6,904 bases of DNA from contig JACCXP010000218.1 in assembly GCA_013696905.1 (NCBI GenBank), positions 1 to 6,904 of the forward strand. The letters run 5' to 3'. The position numbers and the translations under genes are program-made. Positions 1-6,489 of this stretch are shown here, piece by piece. Source of the stretch: Thermoleophilaceae bacterium. GTDB taxonomy: Bacteria > Actinomycetota > Thermoleophilia > Solirubrobacterales > Thermoleophilaceae. Positions within the stretch are counted from its first letter, which is position 1, and each line of letters starts with the position of its first letter. The notes beneath the pieces were generated by a model that did no database searches, had not been told where the DNA came from, and saw only the letters and a list, made by a program, of their open reading frames with translations.

Positions 1-1850
1 CCCCGCAGCAGCCGCTACGCCGCTCGCGCGGCCGACGCCGGCGCACGCCCTGGGTCGAGCCCGACCTGAACGCGCCGCCGCCCCCCGTCGAGGAGGCGCC
101 GGCTACGCAGATCAACTCCGGCGCCACCGTCAAGGAGGTCGCCGAGTCGCTCGGGCTGCCCGCCGCCGAGGTGATCAAGAAGCTGATGATGCTCGGCGAG
201 ATGGCGACCCTCACGCAGACGCTCTCGGACGAGGCCGTCGGCGTGCTCGCGGACGAGTTCGACAAGAAGATCGAGATCGTCCACGCCGCCGACGAGGTCG
301 AGGCGCAGCCCGAGTACGAGGACGCCGAGGACGACCTCGTCGAACGCCCCCCGGTCGTAACGATCATGGGCCACGTCGACCACGGCAAGACCTCGCTGCT
401 CGACGCCGTGCGCCAGACCGAGGTGGCCGCCGGCGAGGCCGGCGGCATCACGCAGCACATCGGGGCGTACCAGGTGCATCGCGCGGACAACACGATCACC
501 TTCCTCGACACGCCCGGCCATCCGGCCTTCACGGCGATGCGCGCCCGCGGCGGGCGCGTCGCCGACATCGCGGTGATCGTCGTGGCCGCGGACGACGGGG
601 TGATGCCGCAGACGGTCGAGGCGATCGACCATGCGAAGGCCGCCGACGTTCCGATGATGGTCGCCGTCAACAAGATCGACAAGGAGGGGGCCGATCCCAA
701 CCGCGTGCGCGGCGAGCTCGCCAACCAGGGCCTGACGCCTGCGGAGTGGGGCGGAGACACCGAGTTCGTCGACGTCTCGGCGAGGACGCGCGAGGGCCTC
801 GACAATCTCCAGGACACGCTCGTGACGATGTCCGAGCTGCTCGAGCTGCGCGCGAACCCCGCGGTCCCGGCCTCTGGCACGGTGATCGAGTCCCGACTCG
901 ATCCCGGTCGCGGGCCGGTCGTCTCGATCCTGATCCAGCGCGGCACGCTCAGGGCGACCGACGCGCTCGTCGCCGGGGCGCACTGGGGCCGCGTCAGGGC
1001 GATGCACGACTACCGCGGCGAGCGCGTCAAGGACGCCCGTCCCGGCCAGCCGGTCGAGGTGCTCGGCTTCGACGGCGTGCCCGAGGCCGGCGAGCACGTT
1101 CGCGTCGTCGACAACGAGCGCAAGGCCCGCCAACTCGCCGGCGACCGCGCCAACCGGCTGAAGACCGAGGCGCTCGCACGGCGCCAGGGGGTGCGGATCT
1201 CCCTCGAGGACGTGTTCGCACGCGCCCAGCAGGGGCAGACCGAGCTCAACCTGGTCGTCAAGGCCGACGTCGCGGGATCGCTCGAGGCGCTCGAGGACGA
1301 GATCGCGAAGCTGCCCCAGGACCAGGTCGTCGTCAACGTGATCCACGACGGCGTCGGCGGCATCACCGAGTCGGACGTGATGCTCGCCTCGGCCTCGGAG
1401 GCCGTGGTGATCGGCTTCAACGTGCGCCCCGTCGGCGACGCTCGCGCCGTAGCCGAGCGCGAGGGAGTCGAGATCCGCTCCTACTCCGTGATCTATCGCG
1501 TGATCGAGGAGATGCGCCAGGCGATGGAGGGCCTGCTCGAGCCCGAGGAGGTAGAGCAGACGGTCGGCACGGCCGAGGTGCGCCAGATCTTCCGCGCCTC
1601 GCGGATCGGCACGATCGCAGGCTCGTACGTGACCGACGGGAGCATGCGCCGCGGCGTGCGCGCGCGCGTCGTCCGCGACGGCACGATCGTCCACGACGGA
1701 CGGATCGGCTCGCTACGGCGGTTCCAGGAGGACGTTCGCGAGGTCGAGACCGGCTACGAGTGCGGCATCGTCATCGACGGCTTCCCGGACGTCAAGGAGG
1801 GCGACGTCTTCGAGGCCTATGAGACCCGTCAGGTTGAAAGAGAGCTGTAG
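1..1850 (+). CDS. infB: Translation initiation factor IF-2, C-terminal 615 residues (5' end outside window)
   Basis: This GTPase places initiator fMet-tRNA on the 30S subunit and promotes 50S joining. The reading frame is open from base 3, so the true start lies upstream and a GTG at 171 is only an internal valine codon. Window residues 1-25 are a basic, arginine-rich linker, and about 37-85 form the IF2_N-type helical region ([15 protein letters not shown]). The G domain shows G1 GHVDHGKT (123-130), G3 DTPGH (169-173), G4 NKID (223-226) and G5 as SAR (259-261) where SAK is usual, a conservative change. Domains II, C1 and C2 follow, including [10 protein letters not shown] and [12 protein letters not shown], and the end is intact at TAG 1848-1850. 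It heads the translation operon seen in this window. The following gene, ylxP, begins 24 bases after the stop, with a palindrome across the gap. Identification is essentially certain; only the missing N-terminus is unknown. Confidence 0.98.
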   Translation, partial: PQQPLRRSRGRRRRTPWVEPDLNAPPPPVEEAPATQINSGATVKEVAESLGLPAAEVIKKLMMLGEMATLTQTLSDEAVGVLADEFDKKIEIVHAADEVEAQPEYEDAEDDLVERPPVVTIMGHVDHGKTSLLDAVRQTEVAAGEAGGITQHIGAYQVHRADNTITFLDTPGHPAFTAMRARGGRVADIAVIVVAADDGVMPQTVEAIDHAKAADVPMMVAVNKIDKEGADPNRVRGELANQGLTPAEWGGDTEFVDVSARTREGLDNLQDTLVTMSELLELRANPAVPASGTVIESRLDPGRGPVVSILIQRGTLRATDALVAGAHWGRVRAMHDYRGERVKDARPGQPVEVLGFDGVPEAGEHVRVVDNERKARQLAGDRANRLKTEALARRQGVRISLEDVFARAQQGQTELNLVVKADVAGSLEALEDEIAKLPQDQVVVNVIHDGVGGITESDVMLASASEAVVIGFNVRPVGDARAVAEREGVEIRSYSVIYRVIEEMRQAMEGLLEPEEVEQTVGTAEVRQIFRASRIGTIAGSYVTDGSMRRGVRARVVRDGTIVHDGRIGSLRRFQEDVREVETGYECGIVIDGFPDVKEGDVFEAYETRQVEREL

Positions 1851-1861
1851 GCCCTACAGCT
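1843..1861. promoter_or_regulatory. 19-base palindrome spanning the infB stop codon
   Basis: AGCTGTAGG (1843-1851) and CCTACAGCT (1853-1861) are perfect 9-base inverted arms around a single C. The left arm contains the infB TAG stop. As RNA it can fold into a 7-bp stem (AGCTGTA/TACAGCT) with a 5-base loop. No T-run follows, so it does not look like an intrinsic terminator. It could be a processing or 3'-end stability hairpin, a protein-binding dyad, or chance. Function is unknown. Confidence 0.4.
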
Positions 1862-1874
1862 AACGTGGCGGGGC

Positions 1875-2177
1875 GTGAGCTTCGTCTGCCTGATCGAGAT
1901 TCACCTGCACCTGCCGGACAACGCGAGCCTGAAGGGCAAGCGCAAGGAGATCGTCTCGCTCAAGGCTCAGCTGCAGCGACGCTTCGGGGCGGCGGTGTCC
2001 GAGACCGATCATCACGACCTCTGGCAGCGGGCGACGCTGTCGGCGGCGCTCGTCGGTCGCGACGCCGGCCTCGTGCTCGACGCGGCGACGAAGGTCGAGC
2101 GCTTCGTGGAGTCCCGCTTCCCGGAGGGCGTCCGGGTTGAGCGCGGGCTCATTTCCGCCGATGAGGTACTGAGCTAG
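1875..2177 (+). CDS. ylxP: DUF503 / YlxP family protein
   Basis: This is a 100-residue protein of the DUF503 (YlxP) family, found between infB and rbfA in many Gram-positive bacteria. Its molecular role is not firmly established, but the fixed position suggests a link to ribosome assembly. Family hallmarks visible are the N-terminal strand FVCLIEIHLHLP, SLKGKRKEI (18-26), and the conserved core ETDHHDLWQRA (43-53), followed by DAATKVERFVESRFP. GTG 1875 is the only usable start in this frame downstream of the in-frame stop at 1848-1850. A G-rich GGCGGGG lies immediately upstream but is too close to be a good Shine-Dalgarno sequence. The stop (2175-2177) is one base before the rbfA ATG, so the two are probably co-translated. 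Length is normal for the family. Confidence 0.93.
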   Translation: MSFVCLIEIHLHLPDNASLKGKRKEIVSLKAQLQRRFGAAVSETDHHDLWQRATLSAALVGRDAGLVLDAATKVERFVESRFPEGVRVERGLISADEVLS

Positions 2178-2178
2178 C

Positions 2179-2532
2179 ATGCCGACCGCCCGCATGCGCC
2201 GGGTAAACGAAGCCGTCAGGGAGGTCATCTCGACGCGAGTCGCCGAGGGCCTCAAGGACCCGAGAGTTGGATTCGTGACCGTAACCTCTGTAGACACGAG
2301 CGCGGACCTGCGCCATTCGCGCGTCTTCGTCAGCATCCTCGGCGACGCCGACTCGCGTCAGGAGGCGCTCGACGGCCTGGCCTCCTCTAGTGGCTTCCTG
2401 CAGTCCGAGCTCGCCGCCCAGCTGACGCTCAAGCGCACCCCGACGCTCGAGTTCGTCTACGACGACTCGATCGACCGCGGCATGCGCATCACCGAGCTGC
2501 TGCAGCCAGAGGCTCCGAAGGAGCCCTCGTGA
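2179..2532 (+). CDS. rbfA: 30S ribosome-binding factor RbfA
   Basis: RbfA is a small KH-fold assembly factor that binds the immature 30S subunit near the 16S rRNA 5' end and supports late maturation and cold adaptation. The 117-residue product matches the family's usual length. It has the N-terminal helix RMRRVNEAVREVISTRVAEG, then the diagnostic DPRVGFVTVTSVDTS (27-41) and DLRHSRVFVSILG (43-55). The C-terminal KH part is LQSELAAQLTLKRTPTLEF, ending in DDSIDRGMRITELL. ATG 2179 is one base after the ylxP stop, and a GAGG at 2163-2166 lies 12 bases upstream, a long spacing. ATG 2194 is an alternative start but would cut into the first helix. The TGA stop overlaps the next gene's GTG by four bases. 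Confidence 0.97.
   Translation: MPTARMRRVNEAVREVISTRVAEGLKDPRVGFVTVTSVDTSADLRHSRVFVSILGDADSRQEALDGLASSSGFLQSELAAQLTLKRTPTLEFVYDDSIDRGMRITELLQPEAPKEPS
2509..2528 (+). promoter_or_regulatory. Hairpin enclosing the Shine-Dalgarno sequence of nrnA
   Basis: A strong Shine-Dalgarno sequence AAGGAG (2518-2523) sits 5 bases before the GTG start at 2529 and supports that start. The same bases form a perfect hairpin: GGCTCC (2511-2516), loop GAA, GGAGCC (2520-2525). Two more pairs (GA 2509-2510 with TC 2527-2528) form if C2526 is bulged. The stem lies within the last rbfA codons, so ribosomes finishing rbfA would melt it, which would couple nrnA translation to rbfA. The structure is seen in the sequence; its regulatory effect is inferred, and 6-bp stems are common at this GC content. 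Confidence 0.4.
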
Positions 2533-3536
2533 GCGTCGCGACCGAGCTGGAGCAGGTCGGCGACGAGCTTCGCGGCGCCGAGCGGCTGCTGCTGATCACG
2601 CACGAGAACCCCGACGGCGACGCGCTCGGCTCGCTGCTCGCCATGCACGAGATCCTGATCGCGCTCGGCAAGGACTCGCTCATGTTCATGCCCGAGCAGG
2701 GCTTCGCGCTGCCGCACGAGTACCGCGAGATGCCGTTCGACCTGCGCGTCGACGCGCCCCCCGCGGACGTCGAGGAACGCCTGATCGTGTTCCTCGACTG
2801 CGGCAACATCGACCGCATGCCGGTCGACTTCGTGCAGCGCGAGGGCATCCGGATCGTGAATATCGACCATCACCACGACAACACGCGCTTCGGCTCGTTG
2901 AACCTGGTCATGGCCGGGGCTTCGTCGACCGCCGAGATCGTCTTCGGGCTCGCCAAGGAGCTCGAGGTCGAGCTGACGCCGCGGATCGCCGAGGCGCTCT
3001 ACGTGGGGGTGGTCACGGACACGGGGCGCTTCATGTACGAGAGCACGACGCCCGAGGCGCACCGGATGGCGGCGGAGCTCATCGAGGCCGGGGTCGACGT
3101 CCACGCCGTATACCGCCGCCTCTACGAGGAGCTCCCCTTCCGGCGCCTCGCGCTGCAGGCGCGAGCGCTCGCGCGCGTCGAGCGCCACGAGCGGGGGCTG
3201 CTCACGCTCACCCACGTCAAGCGCGAGGACTTCGAGGCGACGGGCTCGACCGACACCGACTCCGAGGGCGTGATCGACCGCATCCGAGTGGTCGAGGGCA
3301 CCGCGGTCGCCGCGCTCGTGCGCGACCTGACCTGCACCGAGAGCGGGCCGCAACGGCGCAAGGTGAGCCTGCGCTCTACCGACGGTCGCGTCGACGTGTC
3401 GCGAATCGCTCGCAGCCACGGTGGCGGCGGTCACCAGCGAGCCGCGGGCTTCACGACCGACAGCGACATGCCGTCGCTCGTCGAGAGCCTGCGCTCGGAC
3501 ATCCGCGAGCAGCTGCCCGAGTCGTCGCAGGCTTGA
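2529..3536 (+). CDS. nrnA: DHH-family bifunctional oligoribonuclease / PAP phosphatase (NrnA-like)
   Basis: NrnA enzymes degrade short RNA oligonucleotides and dephosphorylate 3'-phosphoadenosine 5'-phosphate, in place of Orn and CysQ. They are cytoplasmic and manganese-dependent. The 335-residue product has all DHH catalytic motifs: HENPDGDALGS (25-35), FLDCGN with D90, NIDHHHDN with D113-H114-H115, and VVTDTGRF with D164. The C-terminal DHHA1 substrate-binding domain ends with the glycine-rich SHGGGGHQRAAGF (about 296-308). Length is typical. The GTG start shares four bases with the rbfA stop and has a strong AAGGAG. The same place next to rbfA and truB is common for this gene in Gram-positive bacteria. 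Substrate preference among nanoRNA, pAp and cyclic-dinucleotide products such as pApA cannot be told from sequence alone. Confidence 0.94.
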   Translation: MSVATELEQVGDELRGAERLLLITHENPDGDALGSLLAMHEILIALGKDSLMFMPEQGFALPHEYREMPFDLRVDAPPADVEERLIVFLDCGNIDRMPVDFVQREGIRIVNIDHHHDNTRFGSLNLVMAGASSTAEIVFGLAKELEVELTPRIAEALYVGVVTDTGRFMYESTTPEAHRMAAELIEAGVDVHAVYRRLYEELPFRRLALQARALARVERHERGLLTLTHVKREDFEATGSTDTDSEGVIDRIRVVEGTAVAALVRDLTCTESGPQRRKVSLRSTDGRVDVSRIARSHGGGGHQRAAGFTTDSDMPSLVESLRSDIREQLPESSQA

Positions 3537-3552
3537 TGAGCGAGTAGGCGTC

Positions 3553-4368
3553 GTGCCGGTCCCTGCCGGCGTGCTGCTGCACGACAAGCCGGCGGGCGTC
3601 ACATCACACGACGTCGTGGCTCGTGCAAGGCGCCGCTACCGCGACCTGCCCGAGCGCGTGCGGGTCGGGCACGCCGGCACGCTCGACCCGTTCGCGACCG
3701 GCCTGCTGCTAGTCCTCGTCGGCCGCGCTACGCGCGCGCAGCGTTTCCTGATGGCGCTGCCGAAGACCTACCGCGCGGTCGCGCGGCTCGGCTTCACGTC
3801 AGACACCGGCGACCGCGACGGCACGCTCGTCGAGACGGGGCGGGTGCCCGAGCGCCTCGAGCTGCCGACCGGCCGCCTGCTCCAGCGCCCGCCGGCCTAC
3901 TCCGCCGTCCGGGTGGGTGGTGAGCGCCTCTACGAGAAAGCTCGTCGCGGCGAGCCCGAGGAGGGCGCGGCGCGCGCGGTCGAGGTGCGCCGCTTCGAGC
4001 TCCTGTGGCGGGCGGGGGACCGCGCCGGCCTCGAGGTCGAGTGCTCCGCGGGCACCTACGTGCGACAGCTCGTGTCCGCGCTCGGCGACGCCTACTGCGA
4101 AGAGCTCGAGCGCACCCGGATCGGCCCCTTCCGGCTCGAGGACGCGGACCCCGATCAGCTCGTGCCGCTGTCCGACGCGCTCGCCTTCTTGCCCGAGCTG
4201 GCGCTCGCCGAGGCCGACGCCGCGGCGGTCGTGCATGGGCGCCCGCTCGCCGCGCGAGCGCCGCAGGCAGGCACCGGGCCGATGCGGCTGACCCACGCCG
4301 GGCGGCTGCTCGCGGTGGCCGAGGAGCGCGAGGGATCGTTGCGCTCCCTCGTAGTGTTCGCCGAGTGA
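3553..4368 (+). CDS. truB: tRNA pseudouridine(55) synthase TruB
   Basis: TruB converts U55 in the T-loop of tRNAs to pseudouridine and also acts as a tRNA folding chaperone. The 271-residue product shows the N-terminal motif GVLLHDKPAGVTSHDVV (6-22) and the catalytic loop GHAGTLDPFATGLL with the nucleophile D45. It also has KTYRAVARLG, QRPPAYSAVRVGGERLYEKA (111-130) and GTYVRQL (167-173). The C-terminal region is short compared with E. coli TruB (314 residues), suggesting a reduced PUA-like tail. GTG 3553 is the best start; GTG 3571 is in frame but would remove the residues just before the first strand. There is no clear Shine-Dalgarno sequence, only AGG at 3546-3548. A three-codon reading frame (ATG 3536 to TAG 3547) lies in the 16-base gap after nrnA. 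The TGA stop overlaps the ribF GTG. Confidence 0.95.
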   Translation: MPVPAGVLLHDKPAGVTSHDVVARARRRYRDLPERVRVGHAGTLDPFATGLLLVLVGRATRAQRFLMALPKTYRAVARLGFTSDTGDRDGTLVETGRVPERLELPTGRLLQRPPAYSAVRVGGERLYEKARRGEPEEGAARAVEVRRFELLWRAGDRAGLEVECSAGTYVRQLVSALGDAYCEELERTRIGPFRLEDADPDQLVPLSDALAFLPELALAEADAAAVVHGRPLAARAPQAGTGPMRLTHAGRLLAVAEEREGSLRSLVVFAE

Positions 4369-5261
4369 ACGTCTCAGCGCTCGACGAGGCAGGCCCGCGG
4401 CCGCGGCGCGTGGCGATCGGGACCTTCGACGGGGTCCACCTCGGCCACCGCGACGTCATCCGCTCGAGCGACACGGTGCTGACCTTCGACCCACACCCGC
4501 TCGCGGTGATCGCCCCACACGCCATGCCGAAGCTGCTCGATCCGCTTTCCGTCAAGCGTGACCTGATCGCCGGGCTCGGCGTGGCGGAGATGGTGGTGAT
4601 CCCTTTCGACGAGCGATTCGCCCGCCAGCAGGCCGACGGCTTCGTGCGCGAGGTGCTGGTCGGCCGCCTCGGCGCCAGGCATGTGTCGGTGGGGGAGAAC
4701 TTCCGCTTCGGATGGAGAGCGCAGGGCGACGCCGCGATGCTCGCGCGCTCGCCCGAGTTCGACACGACCGTGGTCCCGCTCGTCGAGGTGGACGGCGAGA
4801 CGGTCTCCTCAAGCCGCATCCGCGCGCTCGTGGCGGCCGGAGAGGTCGCCCCGGCGGCGCGCCTGCTCGGGCGCCCGTACGTGCTCGAGGGCGTCGTCGT
4901 GCACGGCGACGGCCGCGGACGCGAGCTGGGCATGCCGACCGCGAACATCGTCCCCGACGACGCGCTCGTGCATCCCGGGCACGGCGTCTACGCGGCGATT
5001 GCCGAGCACCCTGGCGGCACCCATGTCGCCGCGGTCAACGTCGGCGTGCGCCCGACATTCGAGACGGGGCGCGGTCTGCTCGTCGAGCCGTACCTGATCG
5101 ACTTCTCCGGCGACCTCTACGGACAGGTGCTGCGCCTGCACTTCCTCGAGCGCCTGCGCGGCGAGCGGCGCTTCGAGTCCGCCGAGGATCTGATCGTGCA
5201 GATGCGAGCCGACGTCGAAGAGGCACACCGAATCGCCTCTGCTACGGTCCTCAGCCGATGA
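4365..5261 (+). CDS. ribF: Bifunctional riboflavin kinase / FAD synthetase RibF
   Basis: RibF phosphorylates riboflavin to FMN and then adenylylates FMN to FAD. The 298-residue product has an N-terminal FMN adenylyltransferase domain: [10 protein letters not shown] (19-28), FDPHP (41-45), VGENFRFG (109-116) and SSSRIRAL (148-155). The C-terminal flavokinase domain has [20 protein letters not shown] (169-188), MPTANI (190-195, the PTAN nucleotide-binding motif), NVGVRPTF and [13 protein letters not shown]. Only 12 residues separate GH28 from FDPHP, where E. coli has about 20 and many relatives more, so the first helix is shortened. GTG 4365 gives a 4-base GTGA overlap with truB and no obvious Shine-Dalgarno sequence, so reinitiation by truB ribosomes is likely. 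The position between truB and rpsO is the classic one for ribF/ribC. Confidence 0.96.
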   Translation: MNVSALDEAGPRPRRVAIGTFDGVHLGHRDVIRSSDTVLTFDPHPLAVIAPHAMPKLLDPLSVKRDLIAGLGVAEMVVIPFDERFARQQADGFVREVLVGRLGARHVSVGENFRFGWRAQGDAAMLARSPEFDTTVVPLVEVDGETVSSSRIRALVAAGEVAPAARLLGRPYVLEGVVVHGDGRGRELGMPTANIVPDDALVHPGHGVYAAIAEHPGGTHVAAVNVGVRPTFETGRGLLVEPYLIDFSGDLYGQVLRLHFLERLRGERRFESAEDLIVQMRADVEEAHRIASATVLSR

Positions 5262-5271
5262 GCCTGACCGT
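5244..5271 (+). promoter_or_regulatory. Hairpin occluding the rpsO start codon (candidate translational control site)
   Basis: The rpsO ATG (5258-5260) lies in a bulged hairpin. The outer stem is ACGGTC (5244-5249) with GACCGT (5266-5271). Bases CCT 5263-5265 are bulged. The inner stem is CTCA (5250-5253) with TGAG (5259-5262), and the loop is GCCGA (5254-5258). The start codon's A is in the loop and its TG is paired. No Shine-Dalgarno sequence is visible upstream. S15 represses its own translation through mRNA structures at the ribosome-binding site in several bacteria, so this is a reasonable candidate, but the function is inferred. Confidence 0.35.
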
Positions 5272-5527
5272 CGAACGCAAGCGCGAGCTAGTCGAGCGAT
5301 TCGGCAAGTCCGAGGCCGACACGGGCTCGACCGAGGTCCAGATCGCGCTGCTCACCGAGCGCATCAACCACCTCACCCAGCACCTGCGCGAGCACACGAA
5401 GGACCACCACTCGCGGCGCGGGCTGCTGATGCTCGTCGGACAGCGGCGTCGCTTCCTGAACTACCTCCAGCGCAAGAACCTCGACCGCTATCGCGAGCTG
5501 ATCAGGGAGCTCGGGCTGAGGCGATGA
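5258..5527 (+). CDS. rpsO: 30S ribosomal protein S15
   Basis: S15 is a primary 16S rRNA-binding protein that organises the central domain (helices 20-22) of the small subunit. The 89-residue product equals the E. coli length. It shows the expected four-helix pattern: [60 protein letters not shown] and [15 protein letters not shown]. These contain the conserved DTGS, HSRRGL and [12 protein letters not shown] rRNA-contact segments. ATG 5258 overlaps the ribF stop by four bases, and the stop overlaps the next gene's ATG by four bases. There is therefore no separate leader of its own unless a control element lies inside ribF. In E. coli pnp follows rpsO; here a peroxiredoxin gene takes that place. 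Confidence 0.97.
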   Translation: MSLTVERKRELVERFGKSEADTGSTEVQIALLTERINHLTQHLREHTKDHHSRRGLLMLVGQRRRFLNYLQRKNLDRYRELIRELGLRR

Positions 5528-5985
5528 TCGAGCCGGGCGAGCCGGCTCCCGGCTTCTCGCTCGCCGACCAGGACGGCCAGACGGTCTCGTTGACGGATCT
5601 CCGCGGCCAGAGGATCGTGCTCGTCTTCTACCCGCTCGACTTCTCGCCAGTCTGCACCGACCAGCTCAACGTGTATCAGGAGGTGCTGTCGGAGCTCGAG
5701 GGCGAGGGCGCCAGGCTCTACGGCATCTCGGTCGACTCGGCGTTCGCGCACAGCGCCTTCCGCGAGCGGCTCGGCATCACGATCCCGCTGCTCGCCGACT
5801 TCAATCCGAAGGGTGAGGTGGCGCGACGCTACGGCGTCTTCCGCGAGCCCGACGGCATCTCGCAGCGCGCGCTCGTGCTGATCGACGAGCAGGGGGTCGT
5901 GCGCTGGTCGCACGTCGCTCAGAGCCCGCTCGAGATCCCCGGCGCGAACCTGATCTTCGACGCGCTCGCCCGCAGCGCTGCGTAG
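5524..5985 (+). CDS. Single-cysteine peroxiredoxin (AhpC/TSA superfamily, AhpE/Bcp-like)
   Basis: Peroxiredoxins reduce hydrogen peroxide and organic or peroxynitrite peroxides through a reactive cysteine. The 153-residue product has the N-terminal [15 protein letters not shown] and the active site PLDFSPVC (37-44), which fits the family's P-x3-T/S-x2-C pattern with peroxidatic C44. The conserved arginine is in SQRALVLID (R115). C44 is the only cysteine, so this is a 1-Cys type that needs an external thiol as resolving partner. AhpE-like is the closest assignment; Bcp-like is possible. There is no signal peptide, so it is cytoplasmic. ATG 5524 overlaps the rpsO stop (ATGA), with GAGG at 5518-5521 very close and AGGGAG at 5504-5509 further off. 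A DsbA-like gene follows directly and might supply the reducing thiol, which is an inference. TAG ends it at 5983-5985. Confidence 0.92.
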   Translation: MIEPGEPAPGFSLADQDGQTVSLTDLRGQRIVLVFYPLDFSPVCTDQLNVYQEVLSELEGEGARLYGISVDSAFAHSAFRERLGITIPLLADFNPKGEVARRYGVFREPDGISQRALVLIDEQGVVRWSHVAQSPLEIPGANLIFDALARSAA

Positions 5986-6040
5986 CGCCGCACCGCCCCC
6001 GCTCGGCCCTGACGACCACGTTCGCGGCGCGGGCCCGGTC
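5984..6040 (+). other. Probable 5' coding extension of the DsbA-like gene without a canonical start codon
   Basis: In the frame of the downstream gene these 57 bases encode [19 protein letters not shown]. This resembles the conserved lead-in (…DHVRGP…APVTLVEYGD…) known from DsbA-like thioredoxin domains, including those fused to NhaA antiporters. No ATG, GTG or TTG occurs in this frame between the upstream stop TGA (5951-5953) and GTG 6041; only CTG 5978 and ACG 5960 are possible non-standard starts. One extra G between T5983 and A5984 would create GTGAGC, giving a standard start and keeping a stop for the peroxiredoxin. Confidence 0.55.
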
Positions 6041-6469
6041 GTGGTCGTCGAGTACGGCGACTACGAGTGCCCGTACTGCGCGCGGGCGGACGCGCTGCTC
6101 GCGGACCTTCCCGTGCGGCGCGTCTTTCGCCACTTCCCCGTCGCCTCGAAGCACCCGCGCGCGCCGATGCTCGCCCACGCCGCCGAGGCCGCGGGCCTGC
6201 AGGCCGCCTTCTGGGAGATGCACGACTCGCTGTTCGCCGACCAGGGCCGACTCGACCCGCCGCACCTATGGCAGCGTGTCCGCAGCCTGGGGCTCGACCT
6301 CGACCGCTTCGAGTCGGATCGGCGCTCGGACGCGATGGCCGAGCGCGTACGCCGTGACTTCCGCTCAGGCGTGGGGGCCGGGGTCATGACGACGCCGACG
6401 CTGTTCGTCGACGGCGAGGCCCACGCGGGGGTGCCGGGGCCCGGGCTGCTCGAGCGCTTGCGCGGCTGA
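6041..6469 (+). CDS. DsbA-like thioredoxin-fold oxidoreductase (CPYC), start uncertain
   Basis: This 142-residue protein (from GTG 6041) belongs to the DSBA-like thioredoxin family, which makes, breaks or rearranges disulfides. It shows the active site GDYECPYC (C10, C13, its only cysteines), FRHFPVASKHPRAPMLAHAA, AFWEMHDSLFADQ in the helical insert, and TTPTLFVDG with the cis-proline. The fold matches the thioredoxin domain found at the C-terminus of some NhaA antiporters and as stand-alone proteins in actinobacteria. No signal peptide or membrane segment is visible, even with the upstream extension, so a cytoplasmic role is likely. GTG 6041 removes part of the first strand and a conserved lead-in, so the natural product probably begins near 5984 and is about 162 residues. 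It follows the 1-Cys peroxiredoxin directly and may be its partner, which is inferred. It ends at TGA 6467-6469, 20 bases from a convergent gene. Confidence 0.85.
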   Translation: MVVEYGDYECPYCARADALLADLPVRRVFRHFPVASKHPRAPMLAHAAEAAGLQAAFWEMHDSLFADQGRLDPPHLWQRVRSLGLDLDRFESDRRSDAMAERVRRDFRSGVGAGVMTTPTLFVDGEAHAGVPGPGLLERLRG

Positions 6470-6489
6470 GCCGCCGAGCGCGACGCAAC

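Noticed and set aside
15..1694. A 559-codon open frame on the minus strand, opposite infB, with similar long minus-strand frames opposite nrnA, truB and ribF.
   Set aside because: Long antisense open frames are expected opposite high-GC genes because of third-position bias. Their products are low-complexity (rich in A, R, D, H, L) and match no family, while the plus strand holds clear conserved proteins.
746..1822. Second plus-strand open frame (358 codons) inside infB.
   Set aside because: Its product is almost entirely R, G, A, D and P with no recognisable motif. It overlaps the well-conserved IF-2 G domain and C-terminal domains in another frame.
4329..4351. CGAGGGA/TCCCTCG hairpin near the end of truB, 13 bases before ribF, considered as an FMN-related or coupling control element.
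   Set aside because: A 7-bp stem with a 9-base loop is expected several times by chance here. It does not cover a ribosome-binding site or start, and it shows no features of an FMN riboswitch.
5530..5555. GC-rich inverted repeats at the start of the peroxiredoxin gene.
   Set aside because: They are explained by repeated Glu-Pro-Gly/Ala codons in the PGEPAPG segment, and they lie inside coding sequence downstream of the start.
6462..6474. GCGGC-TGA-GCCGC inverted repeat around the DsbA-like stop codon as a bidirectional terminator.
   Set aside because: The stem is only 5 bp, with no T-run on either strand. Stems of this size are frequent by chance at this GC content, so it is not supported as a terminator.
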